A stretch of DNA of 64,000 bases from Rhodoferax sp. (lineage in GTDB: Bacteria; Pseudomonadota; Gammaproteobacteria; Burkholderiales; Burkholderiaceae_C), in contig NZ_JABBPD010000007.1 in assembly GCF_012927445.1 (NCBI RefSeq), positions 1-64,000 on the forward strand. Direction: 5' to 3'. A program made the position numbers and the translations under genes. The notes beneath the pieces are model-generated. The model worked only from the letters and a program-made list of their open reading frames with translations. It did not search any database and was not told the origin of the DNA. This document shows positions 49,701 through 57,521 of the stretch, one piece after another; within the stretch, counting starts at the first letter, position 1; the number at the start of each line of letters is the position of its first letter.

Positions 49701-52103
49701 CTTGTCTTGTTCCACGGCATCCAGGTAACGCGTTTCCAGGCACAGGCTGCGGCGCATGCTGTCGAAAACCATGCGTGCAAGAATGCCACGCTGCTGCGGA
49801 CTGATGCGGGTCAAGACGGGGCTTTTGGCAAACAGCGAAGCCTCTGTCGCAAATTCATCAAGTCCCCGATAGGCAATGGACAGCAGGTTGAGCTGGTCCA
49901 GATTGGGATTATTGAAACGCCAGCCACGCCGCAGGTCGCGCAAAAGGCGGTAACCGATGATGAAACGCATGGTGCGCTGCGCGTCTTGACGTGCCAGACC
50001 CATTAGCTTGGGTGTGCGCAGGTATTCGGCCAGCGTGCCAAAGTCAGTCTTGTCAAACCCCAGCGCCTTAAAGACGGCATCCGCCAGGGTTTCTTCTGTC
50101 AATATGCCCTGGTGGTTTTGCAAAGCGCCAATCAGGGCTGAGCGCAGGGTGAGCAAAAACACAAAGTCATTGAAATGCCCCGCCTGCAAGGCGGCATCCT
50201 GCCGGTTGTCCGTAAAGCCAAGTAACTTGCGCGGATCAGGTTGGTCGGACGGCATGTCCTTCACATCAAAGAGCTGCCGGATGGCGCTCAGGGTAAGGAT
50301 CGTGGTCGCCGACGAACGCCCCTCTCCGGAAAGGCTTGCCAGTCGGTTGATGTCTTTGCCATGAACCTCATGGGTTTGGCCACAGTTCAGGCAAAAGCGG
50401 AATTTGCCAGGGATGTACCAATAGGACTCACCACGACCCTGCCAGCCCTGCGGACTGACCTGCACGTCTTCCGGAACATATTTTCTGAAGGTACTTTTGA
50501 CTTTGGGCTCGGCCTTGGCCAGGTCCAACCAGGATTCTGGCAAGTCCTCAATGCTGCCTTTGTAGGACTGACGCAGATTAGATGGGCACAAAAAACCGTA
50601 GCGGGCGTTCTCATCATCATCGCCCGAGATGTCGTCAATCTCACGCGGGGTGTATTCCTGCTGGGCCTGACCAGCGCGCCATACGGGGTGGTACTCCTGC
50701 CCGCAGTCGCGACAGAAGTGAACCGGGTACAGCTGGGCCCCCTCTTCCTGCCGACCCGGGGCGTAGCGTTGGGCATCCAGGGTGATGTGGCGTACGCCCT
50801 CTGGCTCAAGCGTCGCCAGCACCTTGCCAGGGCCGCTGATGAACTGGTGCAATTTGAAGGCGAAGGGTGGCCGACCTTGCAGAGTTTTGACGTCGTGGGC
50901 CGCTAGTAAAAAGCGCTGCAAGCCAGCCATGGCCTCATCAAAGGTGCATTGCGCATCGGCCGCCAAACGGCCAGCGGCATCTTTCATCGTGATGGGCTTT
51001 GCGCGACGGGGTGGCTCATCTGCGGGTAGCTCAATGCCCAGCGTCAGCTCGACCCAAATGGCCAACGGGTCATCGCTAAAAGCGTCAAAATCTGCCCAAG
51101 CATGGGCACATCTCAATAAAACAGCCTTGAGCAGCGACTTGATGGCCTGTACGTCCTTGCCAGGGTTGGTGACACGCTGCAAGGTTTCACCAATCACATC
51201 GTGCTCGGTGATGGATGCAGCAAACAACAAACTGGCGACACTTGCCACCGTTTGATTGCGGTCGGCTTGCGTGCCGGTGGAGGACATGGTGGCAGAGGTA
51301 CCAATACAGACCAGTTGCTCAGCCTTCAGGCGCTCGCGCAAACGACGCACCAACAGAGCCACATCGGCCCCCTGCCGCCCTCGGTAAGTATGGAGCTCAT
51401 CCAGCACCAGAAATTCAAGCCCCTGGCAGTGCTCGACCACCTGACGGTCTACAGCCTCAAAGCGCGTCAGAATCAACTCCAGCATCATGAAGTTGGTGAG
51501 CAGGATGTCGGGCGGGTTGTCGGCAATTTCTTGCCGTTCTGTCTTACTTTCTTGCCCGGTGTAACGGGCCACCGTAAAGGGAGCCTCACCTTTGGGGTAG
51601 CCATGCAGGAACTTGTCCAGCTCTTCCAGTTGGCTGTTGGCCAAGGCGTTCATCGGGTAAATAACGATGGCCCGCGTGCGCTTCTGCGGGTCAGTCGCCT
51701 TGGCTTTGACGATGCGGTCAATCATGGGAATGAAGAACGCCAGTGACTTACCGGAGCCCGTGCCGGTGGTTACCACGTAGCTTTGCTGGTTCTGAGCCTT
51801 GGCCAGGGCCTGCAACTGATGGACATAGAGATGCAAGTCCGATGGCTTACCCTCCGTTTTTCCAGTCTGAAAAATGTGCGCGCAATCAGCGTGCAGTATC
51901 CCGTCCGTGGCTAACTGCTGAACCGTGCCACTGCGCTTGTAATTGGGGTTAATTTGAATCAGTGGCTCTGGCCAGTATCGACCACGGGCATATTCTTCTT
52001 CTACCTTGGTCAGAATGTCTTGTGCCGCAACCTTGGAAAAGCTGCGTGAAAACGAGCTGTATTCGTCAATGAGCCGGTTGCGAAAACTGAAAACATCATC
52101 CAT
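46794..52103 (-). CDS. Giant DEAD/DEAH helicase with DUF1998-type C-terminus (DruE/DrmA-DrmB-like)
   Basis: The 1769-residue protein has Walker A VVTTGTGSGKSLAFFIP (TGTGSGKS at about 113-120), a DELH box (FLVLDELHTYRGRQGADVAL) and motif VI QRSGRAGRSGQQ, together a superfamily 2 helicase. Several zinc clusters follow the insertions (FCRDCGQEYHP, FCLNCGQTHE, CSQCGYAHMG, NCCENCG). The end is DUF1998/MrfA-like: EGGAGVLTRLA, then CEAGCYQCLLSYFNQPDHDH. Druantia DruE and the DISARM DrmA/DrmB pair have the same parts; here they are in one chain. It leads the seven-gene operon. The ATG at 52103 is chosen; upstream codons begin at TTG. Confidence 0.88.
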   Translation of the reverse strand: MDDVFSFRNRLIDEYSSFSRSFSKVAAQDILTKVEEEYARGRYWPEPLIQINPNYKRSGTVQQLATDGILHADCAHIFQTGKTEGKPSDLHLYVHQLQALAKAQNQQSYVVTTGTGSGKSLAFFIPMIDRIVKAKATDPQKRTRAIVIYPMNALANSQLEELDKFLHGYPKGEAPFTVARYTGQESKTERQEIADNPPDILLTNFMMLELILTRFEAVDRQVVEHCQGLEFLVLDELHTYRGRQGADVALLVRRLRERLKAEQLVCIGTSATMSSTGTQADRNQTVASVASLLFAASITEHDVIGETLQRVTNPGKDVQAIKSLLKAVLLRCAHAWADFDAFSDDPLAIWVELTLGIELPADEPPRRAKPITMKDAAGRLAADAQCTFDEAMAGLQRFLLAAHDVKTLQGRPPFAFKLHQFISGPGKVLATLEPEGVRHITLDAQRYAPGRQEEGAQLYPVHFCRDCGQEYHPVWRAGQAQQEYTPREIDDISGDDDENARYGFLCPSNLRQSYKGSIEDLPESWLDLAKAEPKVKSTFRKYVPEDVQVSPQGWQGRGESYWYIPGKFRFCLNCGQTHEVHGKDINRLASLSGEGRSSATTILTLSAIRQLFDVKDMPSDQPDPRKLLGFTDNRQDAALQAGHFNDFVFLLTLRSALIGALQNHQGILTEETLADAVFKALGFDKTDFGTLAEYLRTPKLMGLARQDAQRTMRFIIGYRLLRDLRRGWRFNNPNLDQLNLLSIAYRGLDEFATEASLFAKSPVLTRISPQQRGILARMVFDSMRRSLCLETRYLDAVEQDKAKTTAHQYLNERWAFASDENLETAKYLILTKRPEYKGKPRVDLVPGGSRSRLLKDLKAASFWKDSAAAGQVVGWKDPQWVELMEQLLQAASNYGYVQKFDVDSQVIGWRLNASTMDWLLVDESRALEDGKHNQFFRNLYQAVALTLRQQGHPLFDFEAQEHTAQVDSARRQLLEQRFRYTEKDRKDWLDNPAHEAPLERLPVMFCSPTMELGVDISALNTVYLRNVPPTPANYAQRSGRAGRSGQQALVITYCAALSPHDQWFFHHATEMVHGIVKPPTLDLANRDLIESHLHAVWLAAAQVQLDTSIAPMLDLEQVDKPLQPALRDKLNAPEVTARALQSSHGFVAQLASVLNSSPWFSADHVAATIERAGQDFSAAFERWRALVDATRKQMDMADQVVKSYTTSHAEKQNAQRRYGDAARQYSVLLKSGNGQNSDFYTYRYLASQGFLPGYNFPRLPLMAWIPAKGGTGAKGKDDEGSMVSRPRFLALSEFGPRSLIYHQGRMYRVVRAKLNVGSSDHISGNSTLATVASRVCSQCGYAHMGGEDGTEPLQNCCENCGALLTDLDWVRDLYRIETVETIPVERISINDEDRQRQGFELQTTYRFLPGLDGKIAQHKSLISSGSGEEAQALAALTYSPAAQIWRINRGWRRRKNKNQLGFYINPITGQWSKKDEPGATEDGSSDDGLLDKVPNQQIVPFVEDHRNILILAPNVPLDLEAMATLQAALKRGIEMTFQIEESELVAEPLPKQDDRKALLFYEAAEGGAGVLTRLATEPQAMAQVAAAALRVMHYSEPAGPWSVEGLPDLEQKTQDGHSICEAGCYQCLLSYFNQPDHDHINRRNTQAIEMLVVLANAQVAAAPADPSQTSASNSPAAVGDAGTHDVLFDQWKQALQAGGHKVPDQTQLPVLGGQLIVAGQYKAARTLVILQPLQAAWQAELTDKGWSVINMSNSAQWTEQFAAYPHVFR

Positions 52104-52237
52104 GCCTGAGTCCCTGATTTGTTGGCTGGCATCTGCTTTCCGTAAACGCCACTCCAATTTGTTCGAATTTTCTCCAACTGTAACGGACTCAGAGTTCCCA
52201 AACCCGCCCGGTTAAGCCGAGTTCAGGATATCCAGAA

Positions 52238-52270
52238 GAAAGCAGAAGCGCCAACGGCGCCTCTGCTTTC
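52238..52270 (-). terminator. Hairpin terminator after the cytosine methyltransferase
   Basis: Fifteen-base arms with one mismatch (GAAAGCAGAAGCGCC and GGCGCCTCTGCTTTC) and a 3-base loop lie 22 bp beyond the stop of the cytosine methyltransferase gene. On the - strand the arm ends in TTTCTTCT. It separates this gene from the operon that starts at 52103. Confidence 0.65.
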
Positions 52271-52291
52271 AAAACGCCCAAATGCCGTGGC

Positions 52292-53758
52292 CTAACCGGC
52301 GGCGATGACCGACTCATCAAGGCCTCCGACGCTTGGGAAAGAGTCGCGCACCTCGCTCTGCGCATGCGTCATTTGCCCCAAAATGGCCTGGCCAAGGCGG
52401 GCCACTAATCCCGGCAGCAAGGCATTTCCCATCAAAAACCCCCGTCGTGTGTCCGAAATTCCCGGCAAAGCCGTGAACCCCCTCGAGAAACCCATCAACT
52501 CCTCAACTTCTTCGGGAGTCAAGCGTCGCAACCTTCCGTCTGAATGCGCAATTACATGCCGGGTGCGCGAGGCAGAGGCCCCCACCTCAGATGTCAAAAC
52601 GGTACGTGAAGGCTTGTCGAGCGGGTCCGGAAACGACAGCGCACCTTCACTGAATTGATAGGCGTGGCCGCTTCGACTTACCCTTGCAACGCTTTTGCTT
52701 CCTTTTGCATGTTGCCACCGCGACAAAGCATCGCCGTCCAGAAAAAACTTCTCAGCCACGCTGACTGTTTTGGCTACGACTTGCCCAAGGGTTTTGGGGG
52801 TGACATTCTCAGCGTATGCTCCATTTGCACAGACAAAATGTGGGCGGACATCCACCGTCCAAACGTTACCGCCCATGCACACACCGGACTTCAGGAAGGG
52901 CGTTGTCCCCTTCTTTGTCGGGCAGAAGCTTTCTCCCACCTTTTTGACATCATTTGACACATGCACGTGCTTGAGTTCACCGACCGCTTTTGTCGGAAAT
53001 GCCTGGCCTAACGGCGACTCGCCGATCAGCCAGTCCAACGGAGCCGCATCGATACAGTGCTGCCACCGCATGTAATCAGACGATGACTCGTGCACTGCAA
53101 CCATGAAAATCCGACGGCGACGCTGGGGGCTGCCGTAGTCTGCACCGTTAACTACCTGCCAACTGGTGGCATAGCCCAACGCCTGCAGGCTCGACAGCAT
53201 GGTGGCGAAGTCCCGCCCCTTGCACTTGCCTGGACTGCTCAGTAGCCGGTCCACATTTTCCAGCACCACCATACGAATCGGCTTCCCCGCTTGACGCCGG
53301 ATATCCAGCAGTCGATGAATTCCCCACCAAAGAACGCCTTTTGCACCTTCGAGCCCTTGGCTTTGAGACAACGGCTTGGCAACCGAGAAATCCTGGCAAG
53401 GGAAGCCTCCCACGAGCATGTCTGGGGAGAGCGAGTGCAGGCGACCTAGCTCCGCTTCATCTTGAAGCACCGCAAACAAGTCGCGGTTAACCGGGGCGAG
53501 CCCCCAACGGGCCTCATACACGCGGGCTGCATGCTGTGCTTTGCTGCCTGGCTCCCATTGATTGGCCCACACCAACTGAAAGGCTCGTGGTAGCCCTTGG
53601 GATATGCGTTGCTGATTGACCCGTTCCAAACCCAGGTGGAACCCACCTACGCCGGCAAACAGCTCGAGAACCCGAAGGGGCGGCTTGTGGTCTTGCTCGT
53701 GGCCCTGGCTCGCGCCAAGGGACTGTAAAGAATGCGCGCTGGCATTGTTGTGCGTCAT
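52292..53758 (-). CDS. DNA (cytosine-5-)-methyltransferase
   Basis: The 488-residue protein contains the C5-methylase motifs in order: I (LRVLELFAGVGGFHLGLE), IV with the catalytic Cys (LVGGFPCQDFSVA), VI (MVVLENVDRLL), VIII (GSPQRRRRIFMVAV) and X (RRGFLMGNALLPGLVARLG). The target-recognition region is between about 250 and 400. It methylates C5 of cytosine in a sequence not deducible here. It is upstream of the giant helicase but separated by a terminator, so it is its own unit. DISARM class 2 (DrmMII) and Druantia type II (DruM) both include such an enzyme. A hairpin covers its ribosome binding site. Confidence 0.93.
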   Translation of the reverse strand: MTHNNASAHSLQSLGASQGHEQDHKPPLRVLELFAGVGGFHLGLERVNQQRISQGLPRAFQLVWANQWEPGSKAQHAARVYEARWGLAPVNRDLFAVLQDEAELGRLHSLSPDMLVGGFPCQDFSVAKPLSQSQGLEGAKGVLWWGIHRLLDIRRQAGKPIRMVVLENVDRLLSSPGKCKGRDFATMLSSLQALGYATSWQVVNGADYGSPQRRRRIFMVAVHESSSDYMRWQHCIDAAPLDWLIGESPLGQAFPTKAVGELKHVHVSNDVKKVGESFCPTKKGTTPFLKSGVCMGGNVWTVDVRPHFVCANGAYAENVTPKTLGQVVAKTVSVAEKFFLDGDALSRWQHAKGSKSVARVSRSGHAYQFSEGALSFPDPLDKPSRTVLTSEVGASASRTRHVIAHSDGRLRRLTPEEVEELMGFSRGFTALPGISDTRRGFLMGNALLPGLVARLGQAILGQMTHAQSEVRDSFPSVGGLDESVIAAG

Positions 53759-53761
53759 CTA

Positions 53762-53788
53762 TCGACTCCGGTGAAACACCGGTGTCGA
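53762..53788 (-). promoter_or_regulatory. Hairpin over the cytosine methyltransferase ribosome binding site
   Basis: On the - strand, TCGACACCGGTG and CACCGGAGTCGA form a 12-base stem with one mismatch and a 3-base TTT loop. The Shine-Dalgarno GGAG (53766-53769), seven bases before the ATG, lies in the second arm, so folding should block translation. It could also be an operator for autoregulation. Confidence 0.65.
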
Positions 53789-53984
53789 CGTCAGTGAGCG
53801 CTGTGCGACCGCGCAGACTTATGGACTCTGACTGGCGCGTATGAGCACCGGTCAGAGGTATAGGGATTTGGGGGTCACATGATTGCCATGCTCCGATAAT
53901 TTTTTCGACGCGACCATGGCCGCTCGGTGGCGGTCTGCCCCAAACAGATCGCTTCAACCCTCTTTCGTACGGACTGAATGCATA

Positions 53985-54032
53985 AACCCTAATTTGTTGC
54001 GAAGGGTGACCCATCGGCAACAAATTAGGGTT
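53985..54032. repeat. Perfect 16-bp inverted repeat with 16-bp spacer
   Basis: The arms AACCCTAATTTGTTGC (53985-54000) and GCAACAAATTAGGGTT (54017-54032) are perfectly complementary. The spacer holds a GGGTGACCC palindrome. There is no T-run after it. A recombinase or regulator site is the likely use. Confidence 0.8.
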
Positions 54033-54079
54033 GCAAAACTCCCTGTATTTACGGTCGCTTTTGACGCCGCCAGCAAAAA

Positions 54080-54114
54080 GCCCCTGGTCATTGCCCAACA
54101 CAACGACCAGGGGC
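54080..54114 (-). terminator. Intrinsic terminator of the serine recombinase transcript
   Basis: Perfect 10-bp arms GCCCCTGGTC and GACCAGGGGC with a 15-base loop are followed on the - strand by TTTTT. It lies 15 bp beyond the recombinase stop. Confidence 0.8.
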
Positions 54115-54129
54115 GACACAAACGCATCG

Positions 54130-55824
54130 TCAAGCGGATGAAGTCTCTGTCAAAGGGGGTTCGATTTCATCCACAGTCCAGCTTGGGAACTTGCTGCCTG
54201 ATGTTGTCAAACGCACCCACAGCACTTCGTTGCCATCCACCAATACTGGCGTGTCCGTGGCCTCTGCCAAGATGGCACCTGGCTTCACATGCACCTCAAA
54301 AATTGCTGTGTAGCGATTGGTCTTGCCCCGCAAGATAAGGGCTGGAAAAATTCGGTTCAAAAGAGCCCGAGTCCGCTCGGGGGCGATCGCGTCTGCGAGG
54401 AACTGGTCAACCACAGCGCTCAGGTCTATGTCGAGCTGGCGACGAATCGCTTCCACATTCAAATCGCGGAGACCGGTCTCCAGTTCATGGAGCTTGTGCT
54501 TGAGCTCCAGCACTTCAGTACGAGTCTTCCGGTACTGCTCCTCCAGCACCGGGTCATCGGCCTCAATTTGCTGCAGCAGCCGGGCTAGGCGAGCTTGGCT
54601 GCGCTCAGCTTTTCCCAAATCCTGCTTGGCAGCCTCCAGTTCAGCCTCGCGCCCGCCGACCAAGCGCTCTTTCAAGACCGCGCGATAACGACTCACCACG
54701 TCGGCTGAAAGCACCTGCTGGAGTAACCAGCGCAGCATCACGTGTACGCCCTTCATGGACAAATACAAGGGTTGCCGTCCGGGTACGCCAACATTGGTTG
54801 CATGCTCACATTGGATGCAATGCAAGGTTCCTGCATTCGAGCGCGGGTGATGGCAAGACAAATACACACCACACGTTCCACACCGGAAAACTCCTGTGAA
54901 CGGATGCTTGCCGCCGCCATAGGCACCCCGCTGCCCCTTTGTACCCTGGGCGATAAGCTTTTCGGCAACCGGGGGGCTGCGTTTGCCCATCTCCTGGACG
55001 ACATTCCACTCGTACTCACTCACCAAAGCCAGGTCCGTCATCAGGCGTTGGGCCGTTCGCCGCTCTTCGAGCTTGTCCCTGCCGAAGTTGACTTGGTACA
55101 GGCCCTTGTACATTGGGTTTTCCAACAAGCGCCAGATGGCCGACGCCCGCCAGTACAGCTTCTTCTCATGCCCCTCCTGGCGCGATGTCGGAACGCCTCT
55201 CCCGTTCAGAATGGCCGCAATCTGGCTCAGACTCATGCCATTTTTCCGATGTCGGAATAACTCCCGAACGACCGTGGCCTCGTCTTCGTTGATGGACCAG
55301 ATGCACTGTCCGGTAACGTTGCTGCGCACAACGTCGATTTCGTAGCCGTACGGGATGGCAGTGACCATGCTCCCTCGGTCAAACTCCCCGTTCATGCTGC
55401 GAAAGACGCGATGCCGCGTCTCGTCGATGAAGAACTCGCTGAACACCGACTTAATGCTGAAGACCAGCCGCGCCGTTTTTTCGTGCGAGTCAAACCCGTC
55501 GGCCGTCAACAAGCGCACGTTGTGCTTACTCATGTCGTCCAAGAAGTCCAGTGCTTCCTTGGCACTGCGGGCAAGACGACATTGCTGGTCACAAATCAGC
55601 ACATCGACTTCACCAGCGCGAATCGCGTCGCGTAACGCAAGATATCGGGTTCGCTTGTGGGTCTTCTTGCCCTGCCCTGATATAGCGTCATCGTTGAAGA
55701 TGAGCGCATCACAGACAACATAGTCCATGCGTTCGGCCGTTTCCCGGCACATGTGAATCTGGTCATCAATCGACGTCGCTTTTTGCTTGTCGTCCGAATA
55801 TCGGGCGTAAACGGCAACTCTCAT
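54130..55824 (-). CDS. Large serine recombinase
   Basis: The 564-residue protein has the resolvase N-terminal domain with the catalytic serine at about residue 10 (MRVAVYARYSDDKQ), the helix ending DVLICDQQCRLARSAKEALD, and the FSIKSVFSEFFIDETRHRV region. A recombinase domain (GYEIDVVRSN, GMSLSQIAAILNGRGVPTS), a zinc-beta ribbon (CGTCGVYLSCHHP, HCIQCEHA) and a coiled coil (EAELEAAKQDLGKAERSQAR) follow. Such enzymes integrate phages and mobile islands. The start at 55824 is chosen because its ATG overlaps the TGA of the upstream small gene (ATGA). An ATG 39 codons earlier is possible but gives a non-family extension. Confidence 0.9.
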   Translation of the reverse strand: MRVAVYARYSDDKQKATSIDDQIHMCRETAERMDYVVCDALIFNDDAISGQGKKTHKRTRYLALRDAIRAGEVDVLICDQQCRLARSAKEALDFLDDMSKHNVRLLTADGFDSHEKTARLVFSIKSVFSEFFIDETRHRVFRSMNGEFDRGSMVTAIPYGYEIDVVRSNVTGQCIWSINEDEATVVRELFRHRKNGMSLSQIAAILNGRGVPTSRQEGHEKKLYWRASAIWRLLENPMYKGLYQVNFGRDKLEERRTAQRLMTDLALVSEYEWNVVQEMGKRSPPVAEKLIAQGTKGQRGAYGGGKHPFTGVFRCGTCGVYLSCHHPRSNAGTLHCIQCEHATNVGVPGRQPLYLSMKGVHVMLRWLLQQVLSADVVSRYRAVLKERLVGGREAELEAAKQDLGKAERSQARLARLLQQIEADDPVLEEQYRKTRTEVLELKHKLHELETGLRDLNVEAIRRQLDIDLSAVVDQFLADAIAPERTRALLNRIFPALILRGKTNRYTAIFEVHVKPGAILAEATDTPVLVDGNEVLWVRLTTSGSKFPSWTVDEIEPPLTETSSA

Positions 55825-56033
55825 GCCTTGCCCCCTGTTTTCCGGGGTGCTGGTGGATGGGTTGCTTTTGACGGTGGCACTCTCTGTGCTACCGAGTACC
55901 GGGGTGACTGGGTCCCAACGGTGGGATTGCTTGTTTTGCATGTATCAGCCTCGCTGTGATGCGGTTTCATGGAAGCAGCGATCTCTGCCAATACCTCGAC
56001 CAAATCAATAACCTCTGGAATCAGTTTTTTCAT
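55821..56033 (-). CDS. Small protein coupled to the serine recombinase
   Basis: The 70-residue protein begins MKKLIPEVIDLVEVLAEIAA, an amphipathic helix, and ends in a Pro/Ser/Lys-rich tail. CAGGAAA precedes the ATG. Its TGA overlaps the recombinase start (ATGA), which argues for a real, cotranslated gene. No family is recognised. A role as regulator or directionality partner of the recombinase is possible but unproven. Confidence 0.6.
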   Translation of the reverse strand: MKKLIPEVIDLVEVLAEIAASMKPHHSEADTCKTSNPTVGTQSPRYSVAQRVPPSKATHPPAPRKTGGKA

Positions 56034-56041
56034 GTGTTTCC

Positions 56042-56058
56042 TGTCCGGACATATGTCC
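56042..56058 (-). promoter_or_regulatory. Overlapping palindromes upstream of the recombinase operon
   Basis: TGTCCGGACA (56042-56051) and GGACATATGTCC (56047-56058) overlap, giving three TGTCC/GGACA half-sites in 17 bp. They start nine bases before the ATG of the 70-residue gene and touch its ribosome binding site, so a repressor bound here would block expression. The regulator is unknown. Confidence 0.5.
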
Positions 56059-56117
56059 TTTACCTGTGCTGCCAGCCCCGTTGTCACATTTCAAAGTGCA
56101 GGGCCATCGACGTATAG

Positions 56118-56156
56118 GCCAATGCGTGGGGCATGAACACTTCCCCACGCATTGGC
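56118..56156. terminator. Long perfect hairpin after the integrase gene
   Basis: Perfect 14-bp arms GCCAATGCGTGGGG and CCCCACGCATTGGC flank an 11-base loop, 21 bp beyond the integrase stop. The - strand lacks a T-run after it, so it may be a weak terminator or an RNA stability element. Confidence 0.55.
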
Positions 56157-56177
56157 TTCAAAAATTTATCCGCAGAT

Positions 56178-57521
56178 TCAGGGACCTGCGCCCCGGCGAA
56201 CGAATGCGACAACATTGGCCGGCAGGTTTTGCGGCTGCAACGAGGGCGCTCCCGGAAGTGGGCGGACGACTTCTGCGCGGATAACATGCAGCCCTGCTGG
56301 TGCGTCGTCGTGATTTAAGGGCCGCCCGTGCAGCAGGCGGGAGACGTCCTCGGGCTTGATGTTGATGTAACGCATCAACTGCGAGTCCGTTTTGTGCCCC
56401 GTGATGATTTTGAGCACCGGCATGTTGCCGTGGAGTTCCAAAGCAAATCGTGTTGCGCTCGTATGGCGCAGGTCATGGAGATTGACTCCCTCAACGCCCG
56501 CCCGCTCACAGACCCGGTTCCACGCGGCTCGCAGCGCTTCGTAGGTCAGTCTAAAAACGGGCATGGCCGGTTGCACAGGCCCCAAACTCAAAGCATGCTC
56601 ACGCAACTGACTCATGACCTGCATCGCACCGGGGTTGAGCGGCACCTGACGCCAGCCCGCCTTTGCTTTACGTAACATGAGCAAGCACGTCTCTTCGTTG
56701 AAATCCTGCCAACGCACCCGCACCAGCGCTTCTGAGCAACGCATGGCGGATTCAAGCAAAAGTGCGAGAACATTGCTGACGTAAGGGCTGCGGGTCTGTT
56801 CCAACGCCGCGCTGATGAGTTTCCATTCCCTGTTGCTGAGCACGCGATCCCGCGCGTTGTCCAAGTCGGGGAGCTCGCGATTGAGGGCGGGATTACCACC
56901 GACCAGGGGCCATTTCCAGGTATGAAGCGCATAGTTGAAGAAATGACGCAGCAACGCATGCTCGAGTCGAATCGTTGAAGCGCCTTTGCCTTCGCTCCCT
57001 GCGTTATCAATCAGTGTCTGAATATCATGGGAGCTGATATCTGCCACGGGGGTGCCAGCCAACCGTTTACGCAGCGCATCGCTGCGTTGGGTTGTCTGCG
57101 CCTGCTTCTGGCGATGCGCACTCAGGCCCTGCGGAATTTTGCGGGGACCGCGAGCACCCTCCAACTCCACGCGCCAGTAAACGACGCTTTTTTCGGTGAT
57201 TTGCGCCTCATCTTCCACTGAAAACAGTTTGAGGATGGGAAAACCCGCCAGGCGCAGATAGCGGTTGATACGGACTGCCTCCTGTTCGCCGCCCTTCAAG
57301 CGGGGCAGGTGTTCACGCCCATAGTCAATGAGCGCCTCGCCCAGCGACGTTTTCCAGGGCCCTTTATGAGCGGGCTTGCCCGTGTTTTTAAGCGCGTGGC
57401 GCAAGTTATCCGCCTCACGCCGGGCCAGCGCTTCCGTGGCAAAACCTGTGCGATAGATGTCATCGCCCTTGATGCGCAGGCGGAACGACCAGACACCGCT
57501 CTCTTTGTAGGGCTTAGCCAT
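56178..57521 (-). CDS. Tyrosine recombinase / integrase of the island
   Basis: The 447-residue protein has the phage integrase domain: arginine of box I in ESAMRCSEALVRVRW (about 261), box II HDLRHTSATRF (His about 349, Arg about 352), His about 376 in TGHKT and the nucleophile tyrosine about 385 in QLMRYINI. The N-terminal half has an arm-binding or core-binding region (SGVWSFRLRIKGDDIYRTGF). The start at MAKPYKES is preferred to a 12-codon extension. It is the gene nearest to tRNA-Phe and reads away from it, the usual place for the enzyme that recombines attP with the tRNA 3' end. Confidence 0.93.
   Translation of the reverse strand: MAKPYKESGVWSFRLRIKGDDIYRTGFATEALARREADNLRHALKNTGKPAHKGPWKTSLGEALIDYGREHLPRLKGGEQEAVRINRYLRLAGFPILKLFSVEDEAQITEKSVVYWRVELEGARGPRKIPQGLSAHRQKQAQTTQRSDALRKRLAGTPVADISSHDIQTLIDNAGSEGKGASTIRLEHALLRHFFNYALHTWKWPLVGGNPALNRELPDLDNARDRVLSNREWKLISAALEQTRSPYVSNVLALLLESAMRCSEALVRVRWQDFNEETCLLMLRKAKAGWRQVPLNPGAMQVMSQLREHALSLGPVQPAMPVFRLTYEALRAAWNRVCERAGVEGVNLHDLRHTSATRFALELHGNMPVLKIITGHKTDSQLMRYINIKPEDVSRLLHGRPLNHDDAPAGLHVIRAEVVRPLPGAPSLQPQNLPANVVAFVRRGAGP

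Larger units (their letters stand above)
53789..54129. other. Intergenic stretch upstream of the cytosine methyltransferase
   Basis: No gene is visible in these 341 bases. They contain a 16-bp inverted repeat (53985-54032) and the terminator of the serine recombinase transcript (54080-54114). Confidence 0.6.
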
